Shown here: positions 10,977 to 23,534 of the stretch, one piece after another
Layout of the letters: each line of letters starts with the position of its first letter
Numbering within the stretch: the first letter of the stretch is position 1
Assembly: GCA_033398695.1 (NCBI GenBank)
Contig: CM065802.1
Span: forward strand, 168,015,965-168,079,964
Length of the DNA stretch: 64,000 nucleotides
Source: Orobanche coerulescens
Taxonomy: Eukaryota; Streptophyta; Magnoliopsida; Lamiales; Orobanchaceae
Direction: 5' to 3'
The notes under the pieces: model-generated
Seen by the model: only the letters and a program-made list of their open reading frames with translations
What the model was told of the DNA's origin: nothing
Databases searched by the model: none
Translations under genes and position numbers: made by a program

Positions 10977-11300
10977 ACCTCGGGAGGGTCCGACGGGGCC
11001 AATGAGGGAATTCCAATGGCTTCGACCTGGATTCACAAGTGAAACTTCACGAGTGCGTGTGTATGTTTTGTGAATGTGTTTGCTCACCTCGGGAGGGTTC
11101 GACGGGGCCACAGAGGGAATTCCAATGGCTTCGACCTGGATTCACGAGTGAAACTTCACGAGTGCGTGTGTATGTTTTGTGAATATGTTTGCTCACCATA
11201 GGAGGGTTCGACGGGGCCACGGAGGGAATTCCAATGGCTTCGTCCTGGATTCACGAGTGAAACTTCATGGGTGCGTGTGTATTTTATGTCCGTCGAGGAC
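10977..11300 (+). repeat. Tandem repeat, about 108-bp unit, three copies (LTR C 5')
   Basis: Units begin CACCTCGGGAGGGTYCGACG at about 10977, 11085 and 11192 and contain GGAATTCCAATGGCTTCG and GTGAAACTTCACGAGTG. Related but diverged GGAGGGTCCGACGGGGCC units precede them at 10790-10920. Three corresponding units lie in the 3' LTR at 25236-25550. Confidence 0.9.
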
Positions 11301-12022
11301 GCATGACGTGGGTTTTAACCTTGTGTATTATGGTTGGTTTTATTTGTGAAAACAAAACCTTTGTGTTGTGACCCCTGTTGATTTTGGAAAGATAAGGATT
11401 CGGTAATCCTAAATTGTTTTCTATTAAAACTCTCGATGGCATTTTAAACTGTTTTACAAATTATTTCCCTTTATTTTCGATCTTTCGATTTTGGAATGTT
11501 TTACCCAAACTCTTGCCTCGGGAAGTACTTTCCGTTACATTTGGATCTTTGAGGATTCCTGATTATTATTGTTCTTGGAACTTGTATTGTATGGCTCGTA
11601 TTTGCACTTTGTTCTTGCACTAGCAAAACAGTGGAGTTTTGCTAACCCCCGAGTATTCGGGGGGTGGATGTCTGTTTTTGCATTGAGGATTGGGAGCATA
11701 ACACAGGGTCGGCACGAAGGATGATGAAAGATGAACGATACTAATCACACGAGGATCCGTTTGATGTCTTTGGTTTAGTTATAGTTTATTTTTCCTCTGC
11801 AGTATTCTTTCCCGTTGTACGGGAGTGTGTTGTATTCGACCCTTGCGTGGGCATGTATTGTGTTTGAGTTGTATGTATTTATTAAAAGACCAAAACTGTC
11901 TACGGAGTCATTTTTAGCCTTTAAGGCATTGTTGAGTTGTTCGATGTTGTTACCAGCCTGGTAGATCCTTGAGGAAAGGTTCTACGGCGTGTAATATCCC
12001 TGAGCGGATTGGGGGTGTTACA

Positions 12023-14587
12023 TAAATGGTATCGGAGCTTAGGTTGTGGAAACCTAGGCTGTCGGGTTTAGTGGTGTCTGTTGAGTTTTTATCTCGTCAA
12101 ATTTTGTGTGACTGAGTCGTGTCGTGACGCGTCGTCTGAGTTTGTTGGTCGTGATTAGTATCGTGGGGCGATCATCATCTTCGTGCGACATGTGGATGTA
12201 AGTCTCCCTTCGTTGTGTTGTGCCTCGTGTGACACGAGCTATTTGTTTGATCTTGTATTAAGTGATGAAATCTTTATGTAGATTCTCGGTTTCGTGATGC
12301 GTTGTGACTCATGTTTTATTTATTTGAGGAGTGTTGTCATTATTTATGTCCTTTTGACTGTGATATTCGACTGTTGTTTCCGGTAAAAGACAGGTGTTGT
12401 CTTGATTTTGAGCGAGTTGATGCGTGTATTATGATTGTATGTAAGTGAATATTGTTACATGTGATTTTTTAGGCATTCTAGCCTAATAGATTTTCGAAAA
12501 CCTTGAGTATCTTAGAAAATAAAATTCGTGACGTACTTTTAAATGGATTGTATTTTCAAGATGCCTACTAGCGCAACTATCTGTTTCAAAATTCTTCTAC
12601 CTTGAGGAACAAAATATATTTTTTTTCTTTCCAATAATTTTGGAAATGCTTTGCTTAGACCTGAGGGTCGAATATTTTTGAAAGTTTTTCACTAAAAGAA
12701 AAGTGTCCTCATTTTTGTTCAAACGCAAGATGATTTTCAAAGTCTCGACAATGATGTTTGTTCAACGTTTTGTAAAATGATACTCAAGATCAACTGGTGT
12801 TTCCAAACTGTTTTCAAAAGGTGGTTTTCGTTTTTAAAACCCATCATTTCCTGCTTGTGGTCGGAGAAGGTGTGTATGATGTTGGTATTGTTGTTAGGCT
12901 GTTAGAACTCCGAATTGTGATTGAATTGGTGGTGTGAACGTTGAGTCGTTCGCCATGCATATGTTTTGTTAGCCCTTTGTGGGAGGTGTGATGACGATCT
13001 TTAATGTTGTCATTTCGTGGTGGCTTGCGTGTTATCGCACCTGTGTGAGCTGTTAAAGCTTGGGTTTGTACGTTTGTGTACATGTGTGATTGTTTCATGA
13101 TGTTTGTAATTATGTGCTGGTTATTGTTCCGGCCGTTAAGGTCGCCGAACGATACCATCGTTGCTGTAGTGTTTGTGTGTGTATTACTTTACGATGGTAA
13201 TCGTTGTATATGATATGTGTTATGATTCTTTGTTGTGCTGAGTTGGCATCTCCGCTATGTTGTTTTGCGACGTTATGCCCCATTGTATCTAGCATTTGTA
13301 TTTTCGGTATGCCGAGCCGAGGCGTTTCAACCGTGATGTGCTGGGGCATGCACGTGTAAATTGTCCTTCTCATCGGTAACACATTTCAAGTGTGGACTCG
13401 AGGGACACCGAATTCAGTTTTGCGAATTGGCTACCGAGACTTTCGGAGTTCGCGCTTCAGCACAGTTATCAGAATCGGCTTTGAGGCCTTCAAAGGATGT
13501 TTCTTTCGGTTGCTTGTTGTGTCGTCACCTTGATTTCGTTGTTGTGATTTTTGGGGACGACACTTCTTTTAGAAGAGGTCGAATATAATACCCATATTAT
13601 TTTTGGCTTCTGCATTTCCTCTTTCTCAGGTCTATCGACTCGCTCGTGTTCGTTGATACTTTCTGAGCTTGTTCTGTATTTCGGTTTCATCGTTCGAACG
13701 AGCTGTGATCTTGTTTTGGGTCAATCTGTTTATCACTGTGATTTTTCCGAGTTCGGTTCGATTCTTGTGAACCTTGTTCGGAAGTAACATCTTTTGATTC
13801 TACTAATTCTTTTATTCGAAGTGCATCGGATTTGGAACTTCTGTATTTTCGACTCTGTCGACTCATTTATGTTCGTTGACATTTTCTGAGCTAGTCCTGC
13901 CCCTTGCTTTTGATGATCGAACGAGCGTGGTATTGTTTCGGAATAACTCGTTTGTCGTTGTGACTTTTCAATTTTTATTCCCTTTCCTGTGGATCTTATG
14001 TGAATGCAAATGTTGTTGTTTTCACCGGATCATATATTATCTCGAGTCGAGATGTGAACCTTGGAGTTGTTGTTTGAATTTTATTGATTGTTCGATTTTT
14101 GTTGTCTCGATCGTGGTGGTTCGATCGTTTGATTGTTCGGTTTTTGTTGATCTCGTCTCGTGATTGTTGAGCGTTCAGACTCCTTCGAGAAATTAGTCTC
14201 GTTTCGATCTTTCAACCCTTGGGCGGTGGAATTCCATATTTCTTTAGCGTTTGGCTCGCGTTTTGATTGATGAACCATTGGGTTGGTAAATCGTATTGAT
14301 TTTCATTTGTTGTGTTTTGTGATTGTTCGAATAATCGACTTGATTGTACTATCTGTTTGATGACGCTTATCACTTGTTGATTTTATTATATCCCTAACGG
14401 CGACGTTGTGTTGGTCTTCGTGGAGCGTGTTTTCACGCCGTATATTCCTTTGTGTTGCTTGTAACGTTTCTCCGTTGGGCGCAAGTTATGCGTTTCTTGC
14501 GTATCTCGTTGAGTCTTCCTGGCGGGATATCGCTTCTCCCTACTTGTTTTAAGTTTCGGGACGAAACTTCTTTTAAGGAGGTTAGTG
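12023..14587 (+). other. Non-coding internal region of element C
   Basis: 2.57 kb between the LTRs. No reading frame over about 140 codons and no retroelement motif was found on either strand. It is homologous to D's internal part in blocks (GGTATCGGAGCTTAGGTTGT at the start; ACATTTTCTGAGCTAGTCCTG-like near 13880 versus 19620; the 3' end). It closes with the hairpin AAGTTTCG-GGA-CGAAACTT (14551-14569) and purine tract TTTTAAGGAGGTTAG. Confidence 0.85.
12027..12038 (+). other. Primer binding site of element C
   Basis: TGGTATCGGAGC four bases after the LTR end, complementary to initiator tRNA-Met with the single A-to-G variant shared by D, H and K. A TAGGTT-GTGGA-AACCTA stem-loop follows at 12040-12056. 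Confidence 0.9.
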
Positions 14588-14868
14588 TGTAATACCCGTA
14601 ATTTCGATTTCCAGTAATTTCTTTTTTTTTTCGTCGTCCATTTTGACGACTCGCTCATGACCGTTTCGTCATTCCGAGAATGATTGTTTCTGCACTTTTT
14701 GTCATCCGAGTTCGTTTCGGTGTCGTTTTGTTGAGTTCCATGCTTTTTAGCGACTTTTCCGCACTTGAGTTCGATTCTTGTGAATCTCATTCGAAACTGC
14801 TGTTTTGAGTTTTTCGTAAGTCCGTTTAACTTTGTTAGACGTGTTGTGAACTTTGGTTTGGTTATTCT
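14588..14868 (+). mobile_element. 3' LTR of element C, first part
   Basis: The first 281 bp of C's 3' LTR, starting TGTAATACCCG after the purine tract. It ends at the D insertion; the last bases ATTCT (14864-14868) pair with ATTCG (23530-23534) as the D target duplication with one change. Confidence 0.9.
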
Positions 14869-15439
14869 TGTAATACCCGTAATTTCGATTTCCGGTAATT
14901 TCTTTTTTTGGCGGAAGTCCGTTTTGATGACTCGCTCATGACCGTTTCATCATTCTAAGAATGATTAATTCTACACTTTTTGACATCCGAGTTTGTTTCG
15001 GTGTCATTTTGTTGAGTTCCGTGCTTTTTAACGACTTTTCCGCACTTGAGTTCGATTCTTGCGAATATCGTTCGAAACTGCTGTTTCGAGTTTCCCGTAA
15101 GTACGTTTAACTTTGTTAGACGTGTTGTGAACTTCGGTTTGGTTATTCGATCACGTATCGTGATTTTCGGGCGTTTTGGGCCATTTTGTAATTTACCTAA
15201 AGTTATGGGTATCCGCATCTGTATTTGTTGTCTCGATCCTTTTCTTGGTCGCGTATGATTAATTATTGCATTATGTTTTCATTTCGGGTCGTTGATGTTG
15301 TCCGCGAACTTTTCGTCGTGTTCGTTCCGTACATTTTCGGAAATCGAGTCGTCGAGCCCTGGTGGTCGAGCACTGGCCGGACGGTTGCGGATCGGCCGGA
15401 CGTTACGGGTTCGGCCGATGATTGCGGGCACCGCCGGAC

Positions 15440-15745
15440 AGCGCGGGCAGAACCGTGTAGCGCACGCTATCGCCGGAAGATCGCGGCGCTAATCGCGGCA
15501 GGAGTAGCGCACGTTATGCGATCGGCCGACGCACGCTAGCGGGCCGAGGCAGTAAGGCAGTGGGGTACTGGACTCGGGTGGATCGGCAGGTAGCGCACAC
15601 TACTGCCGGACACTACGTACGCTACGACCGGCAGGTAGCGCACGCTACAGCCGAAAGGCTGCGCGCGCCACCTAGCCGAGCATTGTCTCTGGACTGCGGC
15701 CTGGGCCGATAGCGTACGCTAGCTCGGCAGCCTAGCGCACGCTAG
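15440..15745 (+). repeat. TAGCGCACGCTA palindrome array (LTR D 5')
   Basis: About nine units such as GTAGCGCACGCTAT, GTAGCGCACGTTAT, GTAGCGCACGCTAC, ATAGCGTACGCTAG and CTAGCGCACGCTAG, in a GC-rich context. The TATAAAT box follows at about 15756. The region corresponds by flanking alignment to the GCACGAGC array of C. Confidence 0.9.
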
Positions 15746-15754
15746 TCCGGCCCA

Positions 15755-15762
15755 GTATAAAT
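15755..15762 (+). promoter_or_regulatory. TATA box of LTR D (5')
   Basis: CCCAGTATAAATGTGACAG immediately downstream of the last palindrome. The 3' LTR copy is at about 21242-21248. Confidence 0.75.
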
Positions 15763-16857
15763 GTGACAGAGCAGTCACATTTCCTCTCGTTTTTCACTTC
15801 CTTCCTTTTCTGTCCGCGGCTGGCGATTCGGAGGTGACGCAGCCATGTTGTTTAACAACAAATCCTCGAAGTTCTTGAGTTCATAACATCAATCAATCAT
15901 CCTATATCGTCCTTTGATCCAGCGAATCACGGTAAATTTTCTTAGAACCCTAAATTCTTGAATTTGGGGGTTTTTGCGTTTTTGTCCGATTCGTTCTGTA
16001 GTGTTGATTAAGTCATGATGGTATGATTAATCTTGGTAGTATTCTTGTGTTTAACATCATTTAATCCATTGTTTTTCGTCGAATCGAAGTATATTTCTTG
16101 ATTTCCTTCGAATCGACTTTTTAGGGGATTTGTTCTCGATCTCGTTTTTCATCCATTTTTGATGGATCGATTGTGGTTAAATGATGTTGCTAAACGCATT
16201 CTGTGGATTGTATATCCATATTTCAACTTGGAATTCCGTTTTCGGGTTTTGTCGGGAAGAATTGTGTTCTTGGCCGTTTTGGGGAAAACACTTGAACTTT
16301 TGTCATTCGTTCTTTGAATTCAACGGCTTTGAGTCGTGTTAGGGAATTCATTTTCATTGTCGTTATTGTCCTTCATAGTTTATTATCGCGAGTTGGCTTT
16401 CGGTGGAGTCGGCGGGTTCGTAGTCGGTTCGTGCCAACCTACTTCAGTCGATTCTTCGCGTTGTTCTTATTCGAGGCAAGTACCTTGTTCATACGCTTCT
16501 TGTTTTGTGGATATGATGATCGATGGTCGTGTTGGTGTGTTTGTTTGGTTATTTGCAAATGAGTTTTCAAAATATTTGTTTTAGCCTTGTTAAAGGCTCT
16601 CTTTCAAAATGCGTGTGTGTTTTGTGAACGGTGTGTTTTGGGAATTGATTACGATTTGATTATTTTGATCGTTGAGGGCTTTGATGATACCCCTGTTATT
16701 TAAAGTATGGAATCGCCTATTCCGTGTTTGATCTTGTTATTGTGTTTTGAAGAGTTGATAATGATGTCGGATAAGTGGCCATCTCTAGTAAGTATTCTTG
16801 ATGAACTTACATTCTTAGCATATTAGTATTGCATGAGTAACGCGTGTGTGTGTATGC

Positions 16858-16995
16858 TCACTACGGGTTAGATCCGACGGGGTCTCGGTAGGGCTCGACG
16901 AAGCTGTGGAACCGCGAGCTTACTTTTAACCACTACGGGTTAGATCCGACGGGGTCTCGGTGGGGGTCCACGAAGCTGTGGGTCCGCGGTTAATT
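16858..16995 (+). repeat. Tandem repeat, about 70-bp unit, two copies (LTR D 5')
   Basis: Two units starting CACTACGGGTTAGATCCGAC and containing GACGGGGTCTCGGTAGGG. The matching pair in the 3' LTR lies at about 22345-22480. It occupies the place of the 108-bp repeats of C. Confidence 0.85.
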
Positions 16996-17235
16996 GTGGT
17001 GCATTTTGCAAATGTGATTTTATATTGGCATTTCCGGAAATGAGTGCTTTTGAACAGTTTTCATGATTGCATGCATCGATTAAGTGTGTAAGAGGTAAGT
17101 TGTTCGTTTGGCTAGCTTACTTGGCTAGGATGGCACTAGAGTATTTTGTTGTTTGTGTTAAATCCTTTAATTGTGGATTTTGATATTGGAAGACGAACCT
17201 TGTTGTCGTTCTCGTGTATTGTGAGTTGATGAGAG

Positions 17236-17360
17236 TTGGGGCTAAAATCCCAACGGTTTGGTAAAGGTCATTTTACGGATTTGGGGCTAAAATCTCAACG
17301 GTTTGGTAAAGGTCATTTTACGGATTTTGGGCTAAAATCCCAACGGTTTGGCATTTTGGG
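17236..17360 (+). repeat. Tandem repeat, about 47-bp unit, three copies (LTR D 5')
   Basis: GGGGCTAAAATCCCAACGG followed by TTTGGTAAAGGTCATTTTAC, repeated two and a half times. The 3' LTR holds three units at about 22719-22855. Confidence 0.9.
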
Positions 17361-17996
17361 TTTTTGAAAAGTAGGATTTGATAATCCTAAATTGTTTCTA
17401 TTAAAACTCTCGATGGCATTTGAAACTGTTTTATAAATTATTTCCATTAATTTGTGATCTTTCGGTTTTGGAATGTTTTCTCAAACTCTTGCCTCGGGAA
17501 GTACTTTTCATTTCGTTTGGATCTTTGAGGATTCCGGATTTTTATCGTTCGTGGAATGCGAATTGTATGACTCGTATTTTTGCACTTGTACTTGCACTAG
17601 CAAAACAGTGGAGTTTTGCTAACCCCCGAGTATTCGGGGGGTGGATGTCTATTTTTGCATTCAGGTTTTGGAGTATAACACAGGGTCGGCACGAAGGATG
17701 ATGAAAATGATCGATACTAATCACATGAGGAACCGTACATTGTTTATTGGTTCAGTTGTACTTTATTTTCCGCTGCTATATTTTTCCCGTTGTATGGGTG
17801 TGGTTGTGTTTTGACCCCTGCGTGGGTATGAGTTGTATTTGAGTTGTATGTATTTATTGAAAGACCGAATCGGTCTACTGAGTCATTTTAGCCTTAAAGT
17901 CATGGTTGAGTTGTTATATGTTGTTACCAACCTGGTAGATCCTTGAGGAAAGGTTCTACGACGTGTAATATCCCTGAGCAGATTGGGGGTGTTACA

Positions 17997-20353
17997 TAAA
18001 TGGTATCGGAGCTTAGGTTGTGGAAACCTAGGCTGTCGGGTCAGTGGTGTCTGTTGAGTTTTGTCTCGTCGGATTTTGTCTGACTAAGTCGTGTCGCGAC
18101 GCGTCGTCTGAGTTTGTTGTTCGTGATTAGTATCGTGGGGCGATCATCATCTTCGTGCGACCTGTGGATGTAAGTCTCCCTTCTTTGTGTTGTGCCTCGT
18201 GTGACACGAGCTATTTTTATGATTATTTGTTAAGTGACGGAATCCTCTTATGAATTTTGATTTCTTGATATGTGGTTATTTGACCCTCATATTTCGTTCA
18301 TATGAGGAGTTGTGTGCTGGATTGTGCATGTTTAACTTTATTTCTTTTACCCGCTGCGTGAGTTCTTTTGTGATGGCTTTCGGTATGTTACCAACTGAGT
18401 TTTGTTTTGAAAACCGATTCCTTTAACCGAGTTTGTGGCATTATGGCCTTGATCGTTTTGGCGAAATTCTTATGACGGTATTTAGTATTTTTTAAATGGC
18501 TTTTGTAAGTTTTTGAAATATTACCGTCATCGGCCTTTTTGACGTTGTAAATGGTTTTTAGCCTGGTGAGTTCCGGCGCGGGACCCACGGCGCTATAATG
18601 TTTTGTGTAATTACCTGAAATTTTTGGGCATTCTAGCCCATTGAATTATCTTTGAAAACCTTGAGTATCTTAGAAAATAAATTTCGAGACGTACTTTTAA
18701 AATGAATTATTTTCTCGTGGTACATCCAAGGTGCCACAATATGTTTCCAAATTCTTCTACCTCGAGGACCAAAATGTTTTGAGATATTTTCAATGTTTTA
18801 GAAACACTTTTATTTAGACCCGAGGGTCAAATATTCTGAAAGTTTTTACTAAGAGAAAGTGTCCTCATTTTTATCTAATGTGAAATGGTTCTCCAATGTC
18901 TCGATAACGATGTCCCACGTTTATATTTTTTTGAAAAGTAATACTCAAGATCAACCGGTGTTCTTCTAAATTATTTTCAGAATGAGGTTTTCGTTTTTAA
19001 AACCTATCCATTCCCATTTGAGGGCTGGGTAGGTTTGTATGATGTCGCGATGTCATTATGATGTTTGCTCCCGAGTATGATCGAATTGGCAGTGTGAACG
19101 TTGAGTCGTTTTCCACACATTTGTTGTGTTAGACCTCTATGATAGGTGGGATGTTGGTATTGAATATTGTTGCCTCGTAGTGATTTCTGCATTGTCGCGC
19201 ATGTGTGAGCTGTTAGAGCTTGGTTTGGTATGACCGTGTGCATCGGTGATGGTTCTGTTATGTGTCGGTTGTTTAATGTCTTGTTACCTTGCTTCTGTTT
19301 TTGTGAATTTCGTGGACGAGGTCGGAGGTAATACCCGTACTGTTTTGACTTCTGTATTTTCTCTTTCTCCATTCTTGCAACTCGCTCGTGTTCGTTGATA
19401 CTTTCTGAACTTGTTCTGTATTTCGGTTCCATCGTCCGAATGAATTGTGATCTTGTTGTGGGTCGATCTGGTTATCGCTGTGGCTTTTTCGAGTTCGGTT
19501 CGATTCTTGTGAACCTTGTTCTGAAGTGACATCACTTGGTTCTATTAGTTCTTTTATTCGAAGTGGTCGGATTTTGAACTTCTGTATTTTCGACTCTGTC
19601 GACTTGTTTATGTTCGTTGACATTTTCTGAGCTTGTTCTGCCCCTTGCTTTTGTCGATCAAACGAGTGTGGTATTGTTTCGAAATAACTCGTTTGTCGTC
19701 GTGACTTTTCAATTGATATTTCCTTTCCTGCGGATCTTATGGGAATGCACATCTTGTTGTTTTCACCAGAACATATATTGTCTCGAGCCGAGACGTGGAC
19801 CTGGGAGTTGTTGTTTAAATATTATTATCCTTCGTGTTTGGGGCATGATAGATCGATTTTTGTTGTCTCGATCGTTTGATTGTTCGGTTTTTGTTGATCC
19901 CGTTTCGTGATCGTTGAACGTTTAGACTCCTTCATAATTCCCTTAAGTTCGGGAAATTAGTCTCGTTTTCGATCTTCCAACCCTTAGGCGGTGGAATTCC
20001 GTATTTGTTCAGCGTTTAGCTCGCGTTTTGATTTATGAACCGTTGGGTTGGTCAATCGTATTGATTTTCGTTCGTGTGTTTTGTGACTGTTCGGATAATC
20101 GACTTGATTGTACTATCTGTTTGATGACGCTTGTCACTTGTTGGTTTTATTATGTTTCTACCGGTGGCGTTGTGTTGGTCGTCGTGGAGCGTGTTTTCAC
20201 GCCGTATGTCTCTTTGCGTTTCTTGCAGCGTTTCGCCGTCGGGCGCGAGTTTTCAGTTTTTGTGTATCTCGTCGAGTTTTCCTGGCAGGGGATCTTGCTT
20301 CTCCCTACTTATTTTTAAGTTTCGGGACGAAACTTCTTTTAAGGAGGGTAGAA
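17997..20353 (+). other. Non-coding internal region of element D
   Basis: 2.36 kb with no recognisable retroelement protein. Block homology to C's interior (TTCTGAGCTTGTTCTG near 19625, GTTTTTGTTGATC near 19885, TTTCACGCCGTAT near 20191). It ends with hairpin AAGTTTCG-GGA-CGAAACTT (20317-20335) and purine tract AAGGAGGGTAGAA. Confidence 0.85.
18001..18012 (+). other. Primer binding site of element D
   Basis: TGGTATCGGAGC, four bases after the 5' LTR. The same TAGGTT-GTGGA-AACCTA stem-loop as in C follows at 18014-18030. Confidence 0.9.
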
Positions 20354-23300
20354 TGTAATACCCGTAATTTCGATTTTCGGTAATTTCTTTTTTTCGGCGG
20401 AAGTACATTTTGATGACTCGATCATGACCGTTTCATCATTCTGAGAATGATTAATTCTACACTTTTTGACATCGGAGTTTGTTTCAGTGTCGTTTTGTTG
20501 AGTTCCGTGCTTTTTAGCGACTTTTCCGCACTTGAGTTCGATTCTTGCGAATATCGTTCGGCTAACATTTGAGTTTCCCGTAAGTCCGTTTAACTTTGTT
20601 AGACGTGTTTTGAACTTCGGTTTGGTTATTCGATCACGTATCGTGATTTTCGGGCGTTTTGGGCCATTTTGTAATTTACCCAAAGTTATGGGTATCTGTA
20701 TCTGTATTTGTTGTCTCGACCCTTTTCTTAGTCGCGTATGATGAATTATTGCATTATGTTTTCATTTTGGGTCGCTGATGTTGTCCGCGAACTTTTCGTC
20801 GTGTTCGTTCCGTACGTTTTCGGAAATCGAGTCGTCGAGCCCTGGTGGTCGAGCACTGGCCGGACGGTTGCGGGACTGGCCGGACGGTTACGGGTTCTGG
20901 CCGGATGATTGCGGGCACCGGTCGGACGGGCGCGGCAGGAACCGGCATAGCGCATGCTACTGCCGGAAGACTGCGTGCGCTAACTGGCAGGAGTAGCGCA
21001 CGTGCGACCGGCCGACGCACGCTAGCGGGCCGAGGCAGTAAGGCAGTGGGGTACTGGACTCGGGTGGATCGGCAAGTAGCACACGCTACTATCGGACACT
21101 ACATACGCTACGACCGGCAGGTGGCGCACGCTACGGCCGAAAGGCTGCGCGCGCTACCTGGCCGAGCAGTGTCTCTGGACTGCGGCCTGGGCCGATAGCG
21201 TACGCTAGTTCGGCAGCCTAGCGCACGCTAGTCCGGCCCAGTATAAATGTGACAGAGCAGTTACATTTCCTCTCGTTTTTCACTTCCTTCCTTTTCTGTC
21301 CGCGGCTGGCGATTTGGAGGTGACGAAGCCATGTTGTTTAACAACAAATCCACGAATTTCTTGAGTTCATAACATCAATCAATCATCCTATATCGTCCTT
21401 TGATCCAGCGAATCAAGGTAATCTTTCTTAGAACCCTAAATTCTTGAATTTGGGGGGTTTTTGCGTTTTGTCCGATTCGTTTCGTATTGTTGATTAATTC
21501 ATGATGGGTATGATTAATCTTGGTAGTATTCTTGTGTTTAACATCATTTAATCCATTGTTCTTCGTCGAATCGAAGTATATTTCTTGATTTCCTTCGAAT
21601 CGACTTTTTAGGGGATTTGTTCTCGATCTCGTTTTTCATCCATTTTTGATGGATCGATTGTGGTTAAATGATGTTGTTAAACTAATTCTATGGATTGTAT
21701 ATCCATATTTCAACTTGGAATTCTGTTTTCGTGTTTTGTCGGGATGAATTGTGTTCTTGGCCGTTTTGGGGAAAACACTTGAACTTTCGTCATTCGTTCT
21801 TTGAATTCAACGGCTTTGAGTCGTGTTAGGGAATTCATTTTCATTATCATTATTGTCCTTCGTAGTTTATTATCGCGAGTTGGCTTTCGGTGGAGTCGAC
21901 GGGTTCGTAGTCGGTTCGTGCCAACCTACTTCGATCGATTCTTCTCGTTGTTCTTATTCGAGGCAAGTACCTTGTTCATACGCTTCTCGTCTTGTGGATA
22001 TGATGATCGATGGTCGTGTTTGTGTGTTTGTTTGGTTATTTGCAAATGAGTTTTCAAAAGATTTGTTTTAGCCTTGTTAAAGGCTCTCTTTCAAAATGCG
22101 TGTGTGTTTTGTGAACGGTTTGTTTTGGGAATTGATTACGATTTGATTATTTTGATCGTTGAGGGCTTTGATGATACCCCTGTTATTTAAAGTATGGAAT
22201 CGCGTATTCCGTGTTTGATCTTGTTATTGTGTTTTGAAGAGTTGATAATGATGTCGGATAAGTGGCCATCTCTAGTAAGTATTCTTGATGAACTTACATT
22301 CTTAGCATATTAGTATTGCATGAGTAACGTGTGTGTGTGTATGCTCACTACGGGTTAGATCCGGCGAGGTCTCGGTAGGGCTCCACGAAACTGTGGAACC
22401 GCGAGCTTGCTTTTAACCACTACGGGTTAGATCCAACGGGGTCTCGGTAGGGGTCCACGAAGCTGTGGCTCCGCGGTTAATTGTGGTGTATTTTGCTAAT
22501 GTGATTTGATATTGGCATTTCCGAAAATGAGTGCTTTTGAACGGTTTTCATGATTGCATGCATCAACTAAGTGTGTAAGAGGTAAGTTGTTCGTTTGACT
22601 TACTTGGCTATGATGGCACTAGAGTATTTTATTGTTTGTGTTAAATCCTTTAATTGTGGATTTTGATATTGGAAGACGAACCTTGTTGTCGTTCTCGTGT
22701 ATAGTGAGTTGATGAGATTTGGAGCTAAAATCCCAACGGTTTGGTAAAGGTCATTTTACGGATTTGGGGCTAAAATCCCAACGGTTTGGTAAAGGTGATT
22801 TTACGGATTTGGGGCTAAAATCCCAACGGTTTGGTAAAGGTCATTTTACGGGAAGTAAACCTTTGGGGCGGTGACCCCTTTCGTCTTTTGGGTTTTTGAA
22901 AAGTAGGATTTGATAATCCTAAATTGTTTCTATTAAAACTCTCGATGGCATTTTAAACTGTTTTATAAATTATTTCTATTAATTTGTGATCTTTCGGTTT
23001 TGGAATGTTTTCTCAAACTCTTGCCTCGGGAAGTACTTTTCGTTTTGTTTGGATCTTTGAGGATTCCGGATTATTATCGTTCGTGGAATGTGAATTGTAT
23101 GACTCGTATATTTGCACTTGAACTTGCACTATCAAAACAGTGGAGTTTTTCTAACCCCCGAGTATTCGGGGGGTGGATGTCTATTTTTGCATTCAGGTTT
23201 TGGAGCATAACACAGGGTCGGCACGAAGGATGATGAAAGATGATCGATACTAATCACATGAGGAACCGTACATTGTTTATTGGTTCAGTTGTACTTTATT

Positions 23301-23529
23301 TTCCGCTGCTATATTTTTCCCGTTGTACGGGTGTGGTTGTGTTTTGGCCCCTGTGTGGGCATGAGTTGTATTTGAGTTGTATGTATTTATTGAAAGACCA
23401 AATCGGTCTACTGAGTCATTTTAGCCTTTAAGGCATGGTTGAGTTGTTATATGTTGTTACCAGCCTGGTAGATCCTTGAGGAAAGGTTCTACGACGTGTA
23501 ATATCCCTGAGCGGATTGGGGGTGTTACA
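20354..23529 (+). mobile_element. 3' LTR of element D
   Basis: 3176 bp, TGTAATACCCG...GGGTGTTACA, with the palindrome array at 20935-21240, TATAAAT at 21242, donor-like AATCAAG|GTAATC at 21418, and both sets of tandem repeats. It is slightly longer than the 5' copy, mainly from an extra 47-bp repeat unit and the GTAAACCTTTGGGGCGG stretch near 22856. Confidence 0.93.
20935..21240 (+). repeat. TAGCGCACGCTA palindrome array (LTR D 3')
   Basis: Second copy of the D array, colinear with 15440-15745, with local differences including CG decay (TAGCACACGCTACT for TAGCGCACACTACT). Confidence 0.9.
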
Positions 23530-23534
23530 ATTCG

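Larger units (their letters stand above)
8999..12022 (+). mobile_element. 5' LTR of element C
   Basis: 3024 bp. It holds a GC-rich array of GCACGAGC/GCTCGTGC inverted pairs (about 9525-9715), a TATA box TATATAT at 9721-9727, a donor-like AATCAAG|GTAATC at 9891, GGCAAGTACCTTG near 10435, three tandem units of about 108 bp (10977-11300), and TGTAATATCCCTGAGCGG before the GGGGGTGTTACA end. The overlapping open frames at 9346-9913 come from the GC-rich array and are not genes. Confidence 0.93.
14869..23529 (+). mobile_element. Element D: second non-coding copy, nested in C's 3' LTR
   Basis: 8661 bp. The 5' LTR is 14869-17996 (3128 bp), internal 17997-20353 (2357 bp), and 3' LTR 20354-23529 (3176 bp). 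LTR ends are identical in type to C (TGTAATACCCGTAATTTCG; GGGGGTGTTACA). It has a primer site at 18001-18012, hairpin and purine tract before 20354, and no coding capacity. Target duplication is ATTCT/ATTCG. It differs from C in its palindrome array (TAGCGCACGCTA) and in its tandem repeats, though most other LTR parts align. It must be younger than C. Confidence 0.93.

Noticed and set aside
12844..13690. Coding genes within element C's interior (frames of 66-104 codons, minus strand)
   Set aside because: Short, no domain, not conserved in reading frame with the homologous part of D (19004-19752).
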